The notes: generated from the sequence alone by a model not told the origin. Shown: positions 25,770 to 34,423, counted from the stretch's first letter. The stretch is 64,000 nt of DNA from Paenibacillus sp. BJ-4 (GCF_020404765.1 NZ_JAIVEM010000097.1:176747-240746), one strand, 5' to 3'. Made by a program: numbers and translations.

Positions 25770-27131
25770 CTAAAATAACGTATCCCCGATGTAGCCGCCT
25801 TGCGATACACCCGGGAAGCAGGCGAACACCGCACTGCCTTTGTGTACAATATATTCGTTCAGCTTGTCATTGCGTGCAAGCTTCTCCTGAATATGAACGA
25901 ACTGCTTGAACAGATCACGCTGGTAGCTGATGAACAGCAGTCCGGCATCCAGCTGTCCTGTTTGCTTGTCCAATCCACTTGAATACGAATAAGACCGCCG
26001 CAAAATATTAATGCTCCCATCTCCATGAGCCAATGCAACATGAGAGGTGGGGGGCGTAAGCGGCTTGCCTTCTGGACTTGTAGCCGCCAGATCGAGCTTG
26101 TCAAACTCCTTGGCCTTGCCCAGTGGGGCACCGCTGCTGCGATGGCGTCCAAAGGTATCCTCTTGATCGCCCAGTGTTGAGCGATCCCAAACCTCTATCC
26201 GCATGCGTACACGGCGTACAGCCATATAGCTGCCATTGCCCATCCAAGCAGGTCCATCACTGGACTGTGTCCAAACGAGCCGCTTCATCTCGTCTGCCTT
26301 GGACGTATCCGGGTTCCCCGTACCGTCCTTGAAGCCGAGCAAATTGCGTGGTGTGCTTCCCGCCGGATCAGCCTGTGCTGTTCGCTGGAAGCCCTCCTGC
26401 GTCCAGCGAAGCACTGCCGTTCCTCGGGCAATACGCGCCAAATTACGCAAGGCATGGAAAGCAACCTGCAAGTCATTGGCGCATACCTGTACGCCGATAT
26501 CGCCGCCGCACCATTGCTCATCCAGCGCATCCCCCTGGAAACGGGGCAGCTCACGGAACCCGGCAGGTTTAAGCCCTGCCAGGCCATAGCGGCCATCAAA
26601 AAAGGATGGGCCCACCCCAAAGGTGATCGTCGTCCGGGACGGCGATAACCCTGCCGCCTCGCCTGTATCGGAAGGAGGCAGGTTGAGGTTTTCATTCTCG
26701 GTGCCAATCAGCGTGCCAGAAGTCATCGTAGCACTTGCTTCCGTCCAGGCTTTGAACAGGCTGCGTACCTGTTCCTTGTCGCTTGTCGTCAGATCAAAGG
26801 CCGCAAAGCAGATGAAATCCTGTGCCGGAGTCACAATACCGGCCTGATGTTTGCCGTAAAAAGGGACCACATCTTGGGTATCTGCCTCCGTCACCATGCT
26901 TTCGAGGCGCTGACCAGCTGACAGCACAGCTCCGACACCGCCGCCGAGCAGGAGACCCAGTCCACCTACCCCGGCCAGCTTCAAAAGCTCTCGGCGTGAT
27001 ACGGTTGTGCTCTTTCCTGACAGCTCACCATCCGCTGGCTGAGCATCCTTTTTTTCCAGATCAGCTTGTTCTTTATGGGATTCCGCATGCTGCGGGGCTC
27101 CCTGCTCCTTTTGTCGCTTAAAGCCTTTCAT
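25770..27131 (-). CDS. efeB: Tat-exported DyP-type heme peroxidase EfeB
   Basis: 453 residues. Charged N-terminus, then a twin-arginine signal (TVSRRELLKLAG with LLLGGGVGAVLSAG). The DyP heme motif is LLGFKDGTGNP; the later SYSYSSGLDKQTGQLDAGLL and FISYQRDLFKQF are family-typical. It oxidises Fe(II) in the EfeUOB system, using heme. The stop lies 22 bases before efeU, and the start 5 bases after efeO. Confidence 0.94.
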   Translation of the reverse strand: MKGFKRQKEQGAPQHAESHKEQADLEKKDAQPADGELSGKSTTVSRRELLKLAGVGGLGLLLGGGVGAVLSAGQRLESMVTEADTQDVVPFYGKHQAGIVTPAQDFICFAAFDLTTSDKEQVRSLFKAWTEASATMTSGTLIGTENENLNLPPSDTGEAAGLSPSRTTITFGVGPSFFDGRYGLAGLKPAGFRELPRFQGDALDEQWCGGDIGVQVCANDLQVAFHALRNLARIARGTAVLRWTQEGFQRTAQADPAGSTPRNLLGFKDGTGNPDTSKADEMKRLVWTQSSDGPAWMGNGSYMAVRRVRMRIEVWDRSTLGDQEDTFGRHRSSGAPLGKAKEFDKLDLAATSPEGKPLTPPTSHVALAHGDGSINILRRSYSYSSGLDKQTGQLDAGLLFISYQRDLFKQFVHIQEKLARNDKLNEYIVHKGSAVFACFPGVSQGGYIGDTLF

Positions 27132-27135
27132 GTCG

Positions 27136-28014
27136 TTACACTCCTAACAATTTACCCATTTGGGACAACGGTTCTGCCAAGGCATCGAGGTTCTGGCTCA
27201 GCTTTTTAATTTCTTCCGGCTTCAGTTTGGTATACAACACGTAGCCTTCACCTTCCTTGAAAGGAGCCAGCTCCTGCTGTAAGGCGGCAAAGCGCTCACC
27301 AATTTGTTTTTCCAACGCCGCATCTTTTTGGTTCAGGTCTGTTTTCAAGATGTCATATATCTTTTGGGCGCCTTCCACATTGGCTGCGAAGTCGTACAAA
27401 TCTGTATGCGAATATCGTTCCTCCTCACCGGTTACCTTGGAGGTAGATACTTCATTCAACAGCTCCACTGCCCCCGTTACCATCAGGCTGGCGTCAATGT
27501 TGACCGTTTCTACCTTGGCACGCAGCAGTTTGGCATCACTCAATAGGCGGTCGGCAAACTCGTCCAATCCTTTGGTCGTGTTCTCTTCCCACAATGTTTT
27601 TTCAATACGATGAAAGCCGCGCCAATCCGCGGCATCCACATCACCGTCGCGGGCATCAATATTCGGGTCCAGATCGCCCAGCGCTTCTGCAATTGGTTCA
27701 ATCCGCTCATAGTACATGCGCGCAGGAGCATACAGCGCCTTGGCTTTGTCGAGCTCGCCAGCTTTGACCGCATTCGTGAATTCTTCCGTCTTCTTCACAA
27801 ATGTATCGCATTGCTCGATGGCATAGGTGCGGTAAGCTGCTACCGCTTGATCGAAATTGGGAGCAGGAGCTGCAGGAGTCGTTGTCTGTGTTGTTGCTCC
27901 CGCATCTTTGGTCGCTGCAGCCGGCTGCTGAGTAGCAGTCCCGGTTTGTCCGCAGCCTGCGAACAGAATAGAAGAGACCAGCACTCCGGCCGGTACAGCA
28001 TAACGTAGTTTCAT
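27136..28014 (-). CDS. efeO: Iron-binding lipoprotein EfeO (M75/imelysin-like)
   Basis: 292 residues from ATG 28014, after AAGGGTG. Lipoprotein signal with lipobox ILFAGCG. A Thr/Ala/Pro linker leads to the imelysin-like domain, with DARDGDVDAADWRGFHRIEK containing the HxxE iron-binding motif and a YERIEPIAEALGDLDPNID helix. The cupredoxin domain of E. coli EfeO is absent, as usual in Gram-positive homologues. It is the first gene of the operon, directly behind a Fur box. Confidence 0.93.
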   Translation of the reverse strand: MKLRYAVPAGVLVSSILFAGCGQTGTATQQPAAATKDAGATTQTTTPAAPAPNFDQAVAAYRTYAIEQCDTFVKKTEEFTNAVKAGELDKAKALYAPARMYYERIEPIAEALGDLDPNIDARDGDVDAADWRGFHRIEKTLWEENTTKGLDEFADRLLSDAKLLRAKVETVNIDASLMVTGAVELLNEVSTSKVTGEEERYSHTDLYDFAANVEGAQKIYDILKTDLNQKDAALEKQIGERFAALQQELAPFKEGEGYVLYTKLKPEEIKKLSQNLDALAEPLSQMGKLLGV

Positions 28015-28090
28015 AATGAATGACACCCTTTCTGGCCAAACTGGCCCTGAACCATAGTCTGTTGCGTGATATCTATATCGAATTATTATT

Positions 28091-28105
28091 TGATAATGAT
28101 TATCA
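28091..28105. promoter_or_regulatory. Fur box of the efe operon
   Basis: TGATAATGATTATCA is a perfect 7-1-7 inverted repeat matching the Bacillus Fur box. It lies 77 bases upstream of efeO, where the promoter is expected, so iron-replete repression is predicted. Confidence 0.88.
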
Positions 28106-28317
28106 GTCGCGGTTTTTCTTATCATAAGTCTGGCTCATATGCCTGTCAATACATAATTTAGACACAAAGTTCAACGCATCATTAAAGCCGCAAGTAAGGT
28201 GCCTATGCCCATTTTTACCCGCATATTGAACCATACCTGAGCACATGACATAAAATGTGTTGACTGTATCCCTTAACCTTGTTACACCACACAAAACCCG
28301 AGCAAGGAGGGGTGAAA

Positions 28318-28545
28318 TTGACGAAGGGTAACGACCACAAAAACAAGTTTTTGTTAACTCACCGTGAACGTGAAGTATTTGAACTGCTCGTGCAGGACAA
28401 AACGACGCGTGACATCGCCGGACAGCTATTTATTAGCGAAAAGACGGTCCGAAACCATATCTCTAATGTTATGCAAAAATTGAACGTAAAAGGTCGTTCA
28501 CAGGCGGTCGTGGAATTAATCAGGCTTGGCGAATTAAAAATCTGA
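28318..28545 (+). CDS. gerE: Spore-coat transcription regulator GerE
   Basis: 75 residues, one LuxR-type HTH domain: LLTHREREVFELLVQDKTTR, then ISEKTVRNHISNVMQKLNVK. The length equals B. subtilis GerE (74 residues), which acts with SigK late in the mother cell. The start is TTG 28318, seven bases after AAGGAGG; a GTG at 28312 is too close to the site. It stands alone between the efe operon and the accessory stretch. Confidence 0.85.
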   Translation: MTKGNDHKNKFLLTHREREVFELLVQDKTTRDIAGQLFISEKTVRNHISNVMQKLNVKGRSQAVVELIRLGELKI

Positions 28546-28753
28546 CCTCTCGTTCCTTGCGGGGTACAAAGTCTTCTCGATGATCCTTCAACAGTGAAGG
28601 AAGGGCGGGAAGGCTTTTGTTTTGTAGGATGGCTAAACCAAGTAAGGTTTTTATACTTTGAGTTTCAGGATAGAAGCTGGAGAGACTACAGTGACGTAAA
28701 AAACAAGCGAGTGTCTCAGAAATAGACATCCGCTTGTTTTGATCATTTGTAGT
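28546..28753. other. Intergenic stretch after gerE
   Basis: About 200 bases with no supported gene. It ends in a bidirectional terminator; a minus-strand open frame at 28520-28729 has no ribosome binding site and crosses the 3-prime end of gerE. Confidence 0.5.
28698..28742. terminator. Bidirectional terminator
   Basis: AAAACAAGCG (28700-28709) pairs with CGCTTGTTTT (28731-28740), with inner GTGTCT/AGACAT pairs and A/T tracts on both sides. It lies between gerE and the convergent small CSCWMC gene. Confidence 0.8.
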
Positions 28754-29002
28754 TTAGAAATCGTAGTCCAGAAGCTGTTCTTGCCAGTTAGCTATTCTTG
28801 ATAGCTCCGATTTGGGATAGCCCAATCGTTTTGTTTTTCTACTGCACATCCAGCAGGAACAATGGATTTTTCCTTTGGAGAATACACCATCGAATTTGAC
28901 GACCCATCCCCGGTGTGCTGAAAGTCGTTTTTTACGCTGAATAACCCGCTTTCTGTGGTGTCTTAAATAAGCTTGATTACGATTTTTTTGATTAGATTTC
29001 AT
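28754..29002 (-). CDS. Small basic protein with a CSCWMC metal-binding-like motif
   Basis: 82 residues. The N-terminus is very basic (YLRHHRKRVIQRKKRLSAHR) and is followed by FSKGKIHCSCWMCSRKTK, a CxCxxC cluster expected to bind a metal. I recognise it as a widespread small uncharacterised bacterial protein without a known function; the basic part suggests nucleic-acid or ribosome contact. ATG 29002 is ten bases after AAGGGAG; ATG 29008 and GTG 29011 are in frame but close to it. The start region lies in one arm of a 12-bp inverted repeat that may regulate translation. Confidence 0.6.
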   Translation of the reverse strand: MKSNQKNRNQAYLRHHRKRVIQRKKRLSAHRGWVVKFDGVFSKGKIHCSCWMCSRKTKRLGYPKSELSRIANWQEQLLDYDF

Positions 29003-29003
29003 T

Positions 29004-29083
29004 ACCATCACGCTCCCTTGGGTAAAGGCTCAGCCCGCAGGAATTCCAAGGGTTAAAGGTTTCTACGGGCAGAGCGTGATGGT
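29004..29083 (-). promoter_or_regulatory. Candidate structured leader with a start-sequestering stem
   Basis: ACCATCACGCTC (29004-29015) is perfectly complementary to GAGCGTGATGGT (29072-29083). Inside, CCCTTGG (29015-29021) can pair with CCAAGGG and GCCCG with CGGGC. Read leftward, the outer stem covers the ribosome binding site and the first in-frame start codons of the small CSCWMC gene. A translational control element is plausible; a short mobile repeat is the alternative. Confidence 0.4.
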
Positions 29084-29163
29084 ATGTTTCTCAACATTTA
29101 GAGTCATCTGTGTCACCTCTTGGTAGGAAATGATGGGTTAAGTAGGGGAGTGAATCAGCATAG

Positions 29164-29183
29164 ATTCAAAGTTAACTTTGAAT
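29164..29183. repeat. 20-bp perfect palindrome
   Basis: ATTCAAAGTTAACTTTGAAT is perfectly self-complementary. It is not followed by a T tract and no gene starts within 50 bases, so it looks like a dimeric regulator site or a remnant of one. Confidence 0.6.
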
Positions 29184-29238
29184 TTTGCTCTCATCATAAA
29201 ATTAATACCTAAGATGCCATCGAACCCATTCGGTTCTT

Positions 29239-29430
29239 GAACTGAATCAAGTTGGACAGGAAATAGCACCAGATCTTATTGTAAAGTCATTGACAGAGGA
29301 AAATATTGAGCAAGCCATTAAAAATTATGCTCAAGAAGACGCTTTTTGGCTTAAATTATTATTTGCAGCTAGTATCGATCGAACGCTCTTAGATTTAGAT
29401 AAAGTATATGCACTTCTCACGGAAAGGTAG
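29239..29430 (+). pseudogene. C-terminal gene remnant, family unknown
   Basis: A 64-codon open stretch ending in TAG with protein-like composition (EENIEQAIKNYAQEDAFWLK; LDLDKVYALLTER). It has no ATG, GTG or TTG at its 5-prime end, no ribosome binding site, and an in-frame stop upstream. It reads as the tail of a helical protein whose 5-prime part was lost. Family not recognised. Confidence 0.4.
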
Positions 29431-29751
29431 AAAAATAAAACGATTAAACCGCTGAAATATGTGGGAATTTGTGTGTAAGTGTTGTATTATATATAGAAGG
29501 AAGAAACTACCATTCAATCATGTAGCAGATCACATGAGTAATCAATGCAGAAGGCTGTACCACAAAGTTATACAAGGCAGAAATGCATTCGGTGATAGTC
29601 TAAGAATGTAAATGCCAATATGGAATCCCTGAAAGATCAGTATTCAGGGTATCAACAGAATGGAAGATGGATCAGGTTTCGAGGGTAGCAGGAAGTAGCT
29701 TTTCCATAGAGCTACCTGGTATATTCTTGATTGGAGGTGAACAGGAGACAT

Positions 29752-30234
29752 ATGACACCCAACCAACACTTGATGACTTATACGCTGAACAGCGGCATAA
29801 AGGGAACTGTCGACCTATCCAGTAAGCAGGTGCAGGAATGGATCAAAGCATATCGAATTGGCAGCAAGTTTGTAACGGTCGTAGGTAAACAATATTTTGG
29901 TTTAAACCCTGAGTTGGTAGCAGATTTTAAGGTACATAATGAATACTCGGAGCAGAGAGAGCACATATCCATGATACAGCCTGTAATAGAACGCAAGGCT
30001 ATAAATGTGGAACCGCTGGTAGATGCGTACAACCAGCATAAAACGTTAATTCAGGTTGAATGTAAATGTGGAGCTTCCTATATAGAGGAGTCCCCGCACA
30101 AAAGAACCAAGTGGTCCTGCAAGGAATGCAATAACATTGTATTTCTGGATCGTAAGAAGGGTATGGTGGATACGGAAAAAGGCAAGGCATGGTATATGAC
30201 GAACATGTACTATGTGGAAAGACTAAGCAACTGA
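29752..30234 (+). CDS. Zinc-ribbon protein, tandem paralogue A
   Basis: 160 residues. The N-terminal domain (MTYTLNSGIKGTVDLSSKQV, YRIGSKFVTVVGKQYFGLN) is of unknown type; the C-terminus has four Cys as a zinc ribbon: VECKCGASY and WSCKECNNI. ATG 29752 follows AGGAGA; an earlier TTG at 29731 is in frame but has no site. About half of its residues are shared with the next gene, with which it forms a tandem duplication. Function unknown. A short plus-strand stem follows the stop (CTTAGGTCAGTTG area). Confidence 0.75.
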   Translation: MTPNQHLMTYTLNSGIKGTVDLSSKQVQEWIKAYRIGSKFVTVVGKQYFGLNPELVADFKVHNEYSEQREHISMIQPVIERKAINVEPLVDAYNQHKTLIQVECKCGASYIEESPHKRTKWSCKECNNIVFLDRKKGMVDTEKGKAWYMTNMYYVERLSN

Positions 30235-30370
30235 CTTAGGTCAGTTGTTTTTATTCTATATGTCCATTCCCTAAATTTTATAAATCGGCTATAATCTTTT
30301 GCCAAATAATAAAATTGATGTTTTTTGCGCTTTGTAGTACATTATCAAGTGTATTATAAGGAGGCTTCTC

Positions 30371-30862
30371 ATGTACGGACATAGACAAGATGATACTTTA
30401 TACATCATGACTTACACATTAAATAGCGGTATCAAGGGTACAGTGCCTTTGTCTAATCAACAGATACAGGAATGGCTTGAGTGTTACAGAATCGGCAAAA
30501 AATTTGTAACCGAGATTGGCAAGGAGTACTTTGGACTACATGCGGAATTAGTGGCAGATTTTAAAGTGCACAATCAGTATTCAAGCTATCAGGAGGTCAT
30601 TATCCCGATTCAACAGCCGGATACTGGTTTAAAAGAGCTGTCCCAAGCTTACAAATCAACAGAAACCTTGATTAAAGTAGATTGCAAATGTGGTACATCG
30701 TATGTAACAGAATCCCCCATTAAGCGGACCAAGTGGTACTGCACCAAATGCCGGGAGATTGTCTTTCTTGACAGTAAAAAGGGAATGGTTGACACTTCTA
30801 GAGGCAAGGCTCATTATATGACGAATAAGTATTTTGTGGACCGGGAAACAACTGGCGTGTAA
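30371..30862 (+). CDS. Zinc-ribbon protein, tandem paralogue B
   Basis: 163 residues, colinear with paralogue A: MTYTLNSGIKGTVPLSNQQI, YRIGKKFVTEIGKEYFGL, then the ribbon VDCKCGTSY and WYCTKCREIVF, and a shared KKGMVDTSRGKAHYMTNKYF ending. AAGGAGG precedes the ATG. The 137-base gap to paralogue A is AT-rich and could hold its own promoter. The middle part (residues 80-110) is the most diverged. Function unknown; a role as a nucleic-acid or protein binding adaptor is possible. Confidence 0.75.
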   Translation: MYGHRQDDTLYIMTYTLNSGIKGTVPLSNQQIQEWLECYRIGKKFVTEIGKEYFGLHAELVADFKVHNQYSSYQEVIIPIQQPDTGLKELSQAYKSTETLIKVDCKCGTSYVTESPIKRTKWYCTKCREIVFLDSKKGMVDTSRGKAHYMTNKYFVDRETTGV

Positions 30863-31048
30863 GCCGGTTGTTTTTTTTATTAAGATTATAGAATTTATAA
30901 ATTTTCAGCAGGGCTGAACAATTCTATAATCGCAAGAAAAACTCCCGCTAAGCGCGGTCTGGCTTCTGTGAAAGTACGTCGATATACGTTTTTCTTATTG
31001 GGGGTGAATTTTATTAAAGGAAATCATTCGAACGGTGCAAGAAACCGC

Positions 31049-31435
31049 ATGAGTACGAACAGCGTGTACATCAACGAAACGCTTCAACTGGAACAAATCA
31101 TCAGTGATCTGCGGGTGATGGGCTACGTGGCTTTTCATCATCATCCGCAAATCGCAGGTGAGCCTGATGAACAGGAGGAGCTGAAACAGCAGCTGCTATC
31201 GTTTTTTCAACAGCATCATGTATTGTGGATTGAGGTAGATCCCTTAACGCAATATGCGGTAATTAATAATATGGGCAAGGCCACGGTGCTAAAGCTGATT
31301 GGTCGCAGGATGAACCCGTTACGTGATCAGAGAGCGAATGCTGCTTTGGCCGGGCAGCCGCTTCACGAATGGGATCGGGAAATAGAGCGGTTGGATCAAC
31401 TGGTGCGTCTGCTGCGCTATACCCGTTTTACATAA
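31049..31435 (+). CDS. Orphan protein of unknown function
   Basis: At least 128 residues from ATG 31049. A stronger site, GGGGGTGA (31000-31007), lies further upstream and is followed after five bases by ATT at 31013, so an ATT start (140 residues) is possible; a GTG at 30968 opens the frame. Visible features: an HHHP stretch, FFQQHHVLWIEVDPLTQYAV, and a basic IGRRMNPLRDQR loop. No family recognised. No signal peptide or membrane segment in the short form. Confidence 0.55.
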   Translation: MSTNSVYINETLQLEQIISDLRVMGYVAFHHHPQIAGEPDEQEELKQQLLSFFQQHHVLWIEVDPLTQYAVINNMGKATVLKLIGRRMNPLRDQRANAALAGQPLHEWDREIERLDQLVRLLRYTRFT

Positions 31436-31462
31436 GTTCTGTGATCGAAAACAAGAATAACC

Positions 31463-31514
31463 AAAAAAAGCATTCACGAAGCATGTGTAATCACATGCCG
31501 TGAATGCTTTTTTA
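31463..31514. terminator. Bidirectional terminator
   Basis: AAAAAAGCATTCACG (31464-31478) pairs with CGTGAATGCTTTTTT (31499-31513), with an inner GCATGTG/CACATGC stem. It serves the orphan gene and the convergent methyltransferase gene. Confidence 0.88.
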
Positions 31515-31522
31515 GCTTGCAC

Positions 31523-32416
31523 CTATTTTCTACCGCATAAGATGAGCAAATCTACTGTAATATGGGTTAAGTTCATTTCCTGTACTCGATGCCAATCTGC
31601 TTCCGTGGCTCCCCACGTTAAGGGAGTCATATGGATTAAAGGCTCCATAAGGTCGGCATGTAACGGAAAACAATAGGTTACCCGCTCGACGTTTAGAAGT
31701 TGAAAATGCTCTTTAAATCGGCTTAACGTATTGTCATTCGAATAAGCAGGTCTATTCTTGTTCTGTTCATACCCGTACCTTAATTCCTGAAGATAATATT
31801 GCTCTGGAACGACCTTCAGGATGCAGCCATCCGCTGAAAGAACTCTTGTAAATTCAGCATAATTGGAGGGAGATAAAATATTGAGTATACCGTCAAATTG
31901 TTGGTTTGCAAAAGGACAATGAGCCAGATCGGCAACGCACCAGAGAGGCTGCGGATATTTTTTGGACGCAGCGGCAATGCCTTCTTTAGATAGATCCATA
32001 CCTACGCTAGTAAGCTCACGGATTCCCCTCTGGATTAGTTTATCCTGAATGTGGCTCAGATGAGAGCCTTCCCCGCAGCCCGCATCCAGCAAGTAAAGCT
32101 GTCTATTTTGGTCAAGCAGCGGCTTCATAAATTCCACTATATGGTTGGTTATGGCTTCATTTAAGGGATCAAAAAATCCACTGTTGCACATCCTTCTTCG
32201 GGAGGCAAACAGTTGTTTATCATATTTGGTTTTATAGGCTCGGGAGGATAAATGTATATACCCGTGCCTGGAGAGATCATAGCAATGCTGGTTAGTACAT
32301 AAAAGGCTTTTACATGTTACCATACGCATCGGTTGAGAGCATAGGGGGCATCTAAAGAGATGTTGATGCTTCTCCATCTGATTGGCCTTTATCGCATGTT
32401 TATTCCATTTGTGCAT
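31523..32416 (-). CDS. RlmA-type 23S rRNA (guanine-N1) methyltransferase
   Basis: 297 residues from ATG 32416, seven bases after GGGGTG; an ATG at 32431 lacks a site. The N-terminal zinc finger FRCPLCSQPM and SLLCTNQHCYDLSRHGY has the four Cys of RrmA/RlmA enzymes, and SSRAYKTKYDKQLFASRRRM is family-specific. The SAM site is LLDAGCGEGSHLSHI. E. coli RlmA methylates G745 and RlmA(II)/TlrB methylates G748 of 23S rRNA; which base is used here cannot be read from the sequence. TlrB-type members confer tylosin resistance only together with a second enzyme. Confidence 0.82.
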   Translation of the reverse strand: MHKWNKHAIKANQMEKHQHLFRCPLCSQPMRMVTCKSLLCTNQHCYDLSRHGYIHLSSRAYKTKYDKQLFASRRRMCNSGFFDPLNEAITNHIVEFMKPLLDQNRQLYLLDAGCGEGSHLSHIQDKLIQRGIRELTSVGMDLSKEGIAAASKKYPQPLWCVADLAHCPFANQQFDGILNILSPSNYAEFTRVLSADGCILKVVPEQYYLQELRYGYEQNKNRPAYSNDNTLSRFKEHFQLLNVERVTYCFPLHADLMEPLIHMTPLTWGATEADWHRVQEMNLTHITVDLLILCGRK

Positions 32417-32635
32417 AGAAGAGCACCCCATTCATTCGTATTTTGGTGAATGAAAAAGGCACAGCCAAATAAACCCAACCCATTTTCCTGAAAAATGGCT
32501 GAGCTTTACTTAAACTGTACCTCACATTACCGTAAACGAATGAATTGGATAATCATATGGTGCAGCACTCCCCTAAAAAAATAGAAAGGGCTTTCGCCCT
32601 CTCTATTGTAACATACTTAATAAGAAGCTGTGAAC

Positions 32636-33991
32636 TTACACCGATTTCAAGAACTCCACAATGGTTAACAGGCCTTTGTCGAAATTCTCCAAATTAAAAT
32701 GCTCGTTCGGCGCATGCAGGTTCTCATCCGGCAAGCCGAAGCCCATCAATACAACCGGAGCAGTCAGCACACGGGAGAAGGTTTCCACGATCGGAATGGA
32801 GCCGCCATCTTTGGTAAACAGGGCACGCACACCGTACACTTTTTCAAAAGCATCTGCCGCTGCTTGCAAAAACGCATGTGATGGGTCAATGTTAAAAGCG
32901 TTTGCTTTCTCACCCTGTTGGATTTCCAGAGTGGCTCCTGGCTGAACATGGGCGCGTAAATGGCGCTCGATTTTGTCCAGAATATCCTGCGGATTCTGGT
33001 TCGCCACCAGACGGCACGTAATTTTCGCGTGAGCTTCCTTCGGAATGACCGTTTTCGTGCCCTCACCCTGGAATCCACCGTACACGCCGTTCAGCTCTAG
33101 TGTCGGACGTGCTCCAACACGCTCGACGAAGCTGAATCCTTCTTCGCCATATAGAGAATCCAGCGCAAGTTCCTGCTGCAGCTTGCCCTCATTGAAGCCA
33201 TGCTTCACAAATTCTTCTCTCATCTCTGCCGATAACGGGGCAACATCGTCGTAGAATCCTTCGACGCTCACACGGCCCTTATCGTCATGCAGAGTTGCAA
33301 GCAAGGACACCATAGCATGCAGAGCATTCGGTACGCCGCCGCCAAAGGAGCCGGAATGCAGATCCGTATTCGCTGTGTGAATGGCCACTTCCAGTGAGCA
33401 CAATCCACGCAGGCCTGTGCAAATCGCAGGCTTTCCTTTTTCGATCAGGGAGGTGTCGGACACCAGTACAGCGTCAGCCGCCAGACGTTCAGCTCCGGTC
33501 TGCAAAAACTCAAGCAGGTTTGGGCTGGACACTTCTTCTTCGCCTTCAATGCAAAATTTGATGTTCAGCGGCAGCTTGCCCTCTTGCTTCAAAATGGCTT
33601 CAACCGCCTTAATGTGCAAGAACACTTGGCCTTTGTCGTCTGTTGCTCCGCGCGCATATAATTTTCCATCGCGGATAGATGGCTCGAACGGCGGCGTTTC
33701 CCACAGGTGAAGCGGATCAACGGGCTGTACATCATAGTGGCCGTATACGAGGATGGTCGGTTTACCAGGTGCATGCAAATGATCAGCATACACCAGCGGA
33801 TGACCTTTGGTTGGAATAATTTCAACGTTTTCCAGACCGCCAGCAGTCAGTTTGGCAGCGAGCCAATCGGCGGCCTGATTAATGTCCTTTTTGTGCTCCG
33901 ATAATGCGGAAATACTTGGAATGGACAACCATTCCTGCAGCTCGTTTAGCTGTTGCTCTCTGGCTTTTTCGAAATAAGCGGAATAACTCAT
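32636..33991 (-). CDS. M20-family dipeptidase
   Basis: 451 residues from ATG 33991 after AAAGGAGG; the open frame continues 60 codons upstream without a site. Metal motifs of M20 enzymes: ILVYGHYDVQPVD, LYARGATDDKGQ and CIEGEEEVSSPNL. GSFGGGVPNALHAMVSLLAT belongs to the dimerisation lid. A cytosolic zinc dipeptidase with broad specificity is the usual role. Confidence 0.9.
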   Translation of the reverse strand: MSYSAYFEKAREQQLNELQEWLSIPSISALSEHKKDINQAADWLAAKLTAGGLENVEIIPTKGHPLVYADHLHAPGKPTILVYGHYDVQPVDPLHLWETPPFEPSIRDGKLYARGATDDKGQVFLHIKAVEAILKQEGKLPLNIKFCIEGEEEVSSPNLLEFLQTGAERLAADAVLVSDTSLIEKGKPAICTGLRGLCSLEVAIHTANTDLHSGSFGGGVPNALHAMVSLLATLHDDKGRVSVEGFYDDVAPLSAEMREEFVKHGFNEGKLQQELALDSLYGEEGFSFVERVGARPTLELNGVYGGFQGEGTKTVIPKEAHAKITCRLVANQNPQDILDKIERHLRAHVQPGATLEIQQGEKANAFNIDPSHAFLQAAADAFEKVYGVRALFTKDGGSIPIVETFSRVLTAPVVLMGFGLPDENLHAPNEHFNLENFDKGLLTIVEFLKSV

Positions 33992-34112
33992 AAAATATGT
34001 ATCCTCCTTTGCACTTGTAATCGTGCGATTTTTTTGCTTTATCCCCCGAACCGAGGTTGTGGACGATATATCTAGTTTACTACGTTTTACGCTGAACGAA
34101 AAATATGGAGAT

Positions 34113-34166
34113 AAAAAAACGATTCTATCCCGGTCTGTCGTCCAGACCTGAATAGAATCGCCCTTT
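34113..34166 (-). terminator. Terminator downstream of yjfB
   Basis: GATTCTAT (34121-34128) pairs with ATAGAATC (34152-34159), with inner GGTCTG/CAGACC pairs. On the minus strand it ends in a long T run (complement of the A run at 34113-34119). Confidence 0.75.
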
Positions 34167-34190
34167 ATCATGAATAGATTGCACTTGTAC

Positions 34191-34367
34191 TTACACCCGG
34201 ATGTCGAGCTGACCTCCGAGATGAGGCTGTACGCTTTTTTCCATCATCTGTATCAGCGCTTGTCCTTGTTCACTAGCTTGATCCTTGGCCATAGTAGCAA
34301 CCTTAAAACTCACGGCTTGAGCTAAACTGGCCTGGCTCATACCTGTCGATAATGCTGCGATATCCAT
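34191..34367 (-). CDS. YjfB-family putative motility protein
   Basis: 58 residues from ATG 34367 after AAGGAGGG. The MDIAALSTGMSQASLAQAVS start and MMEKSVQPHLGGQLDIRV ending match the YjfB family of small proteins seen with motility genes in Bacillus. It lies just downstream of a chemoreceptor gene on the same strand. Function not established. Confidence 0.8.
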   Translation of the reverse strand: MDIAALSTGMSQASLAQAVSFKVATMAKDQASEQGQALIQMMEKSVQPHLGGQLDIRV

Positions 34368-34423
34368 GTTCCAACCCTCCTTCATGGTGAAGACTCTTTC
34401 TCTATATTTATCGGTTGGAACGG

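Larger units (their letters stand above)
29084..29751. other. Gene-poor stretch upstream of the zinc-ribbon pair
   Basis: About 670 bases. It holds a 20-bp perfect palindrome and a gene remnant, both listed separately. The part from 29431 to 29730 shows no convincing gene. AGTAGCTTTTCCATAGAGCT near 29694 has a small inverted repeat. Confidence 0.5.

Noticed and set aside
28520..28729. 69-codon minus-strand open frame after gerE
   Set aside because: Overlaps the end of gerE and a terminator, with no ribosome binding site.
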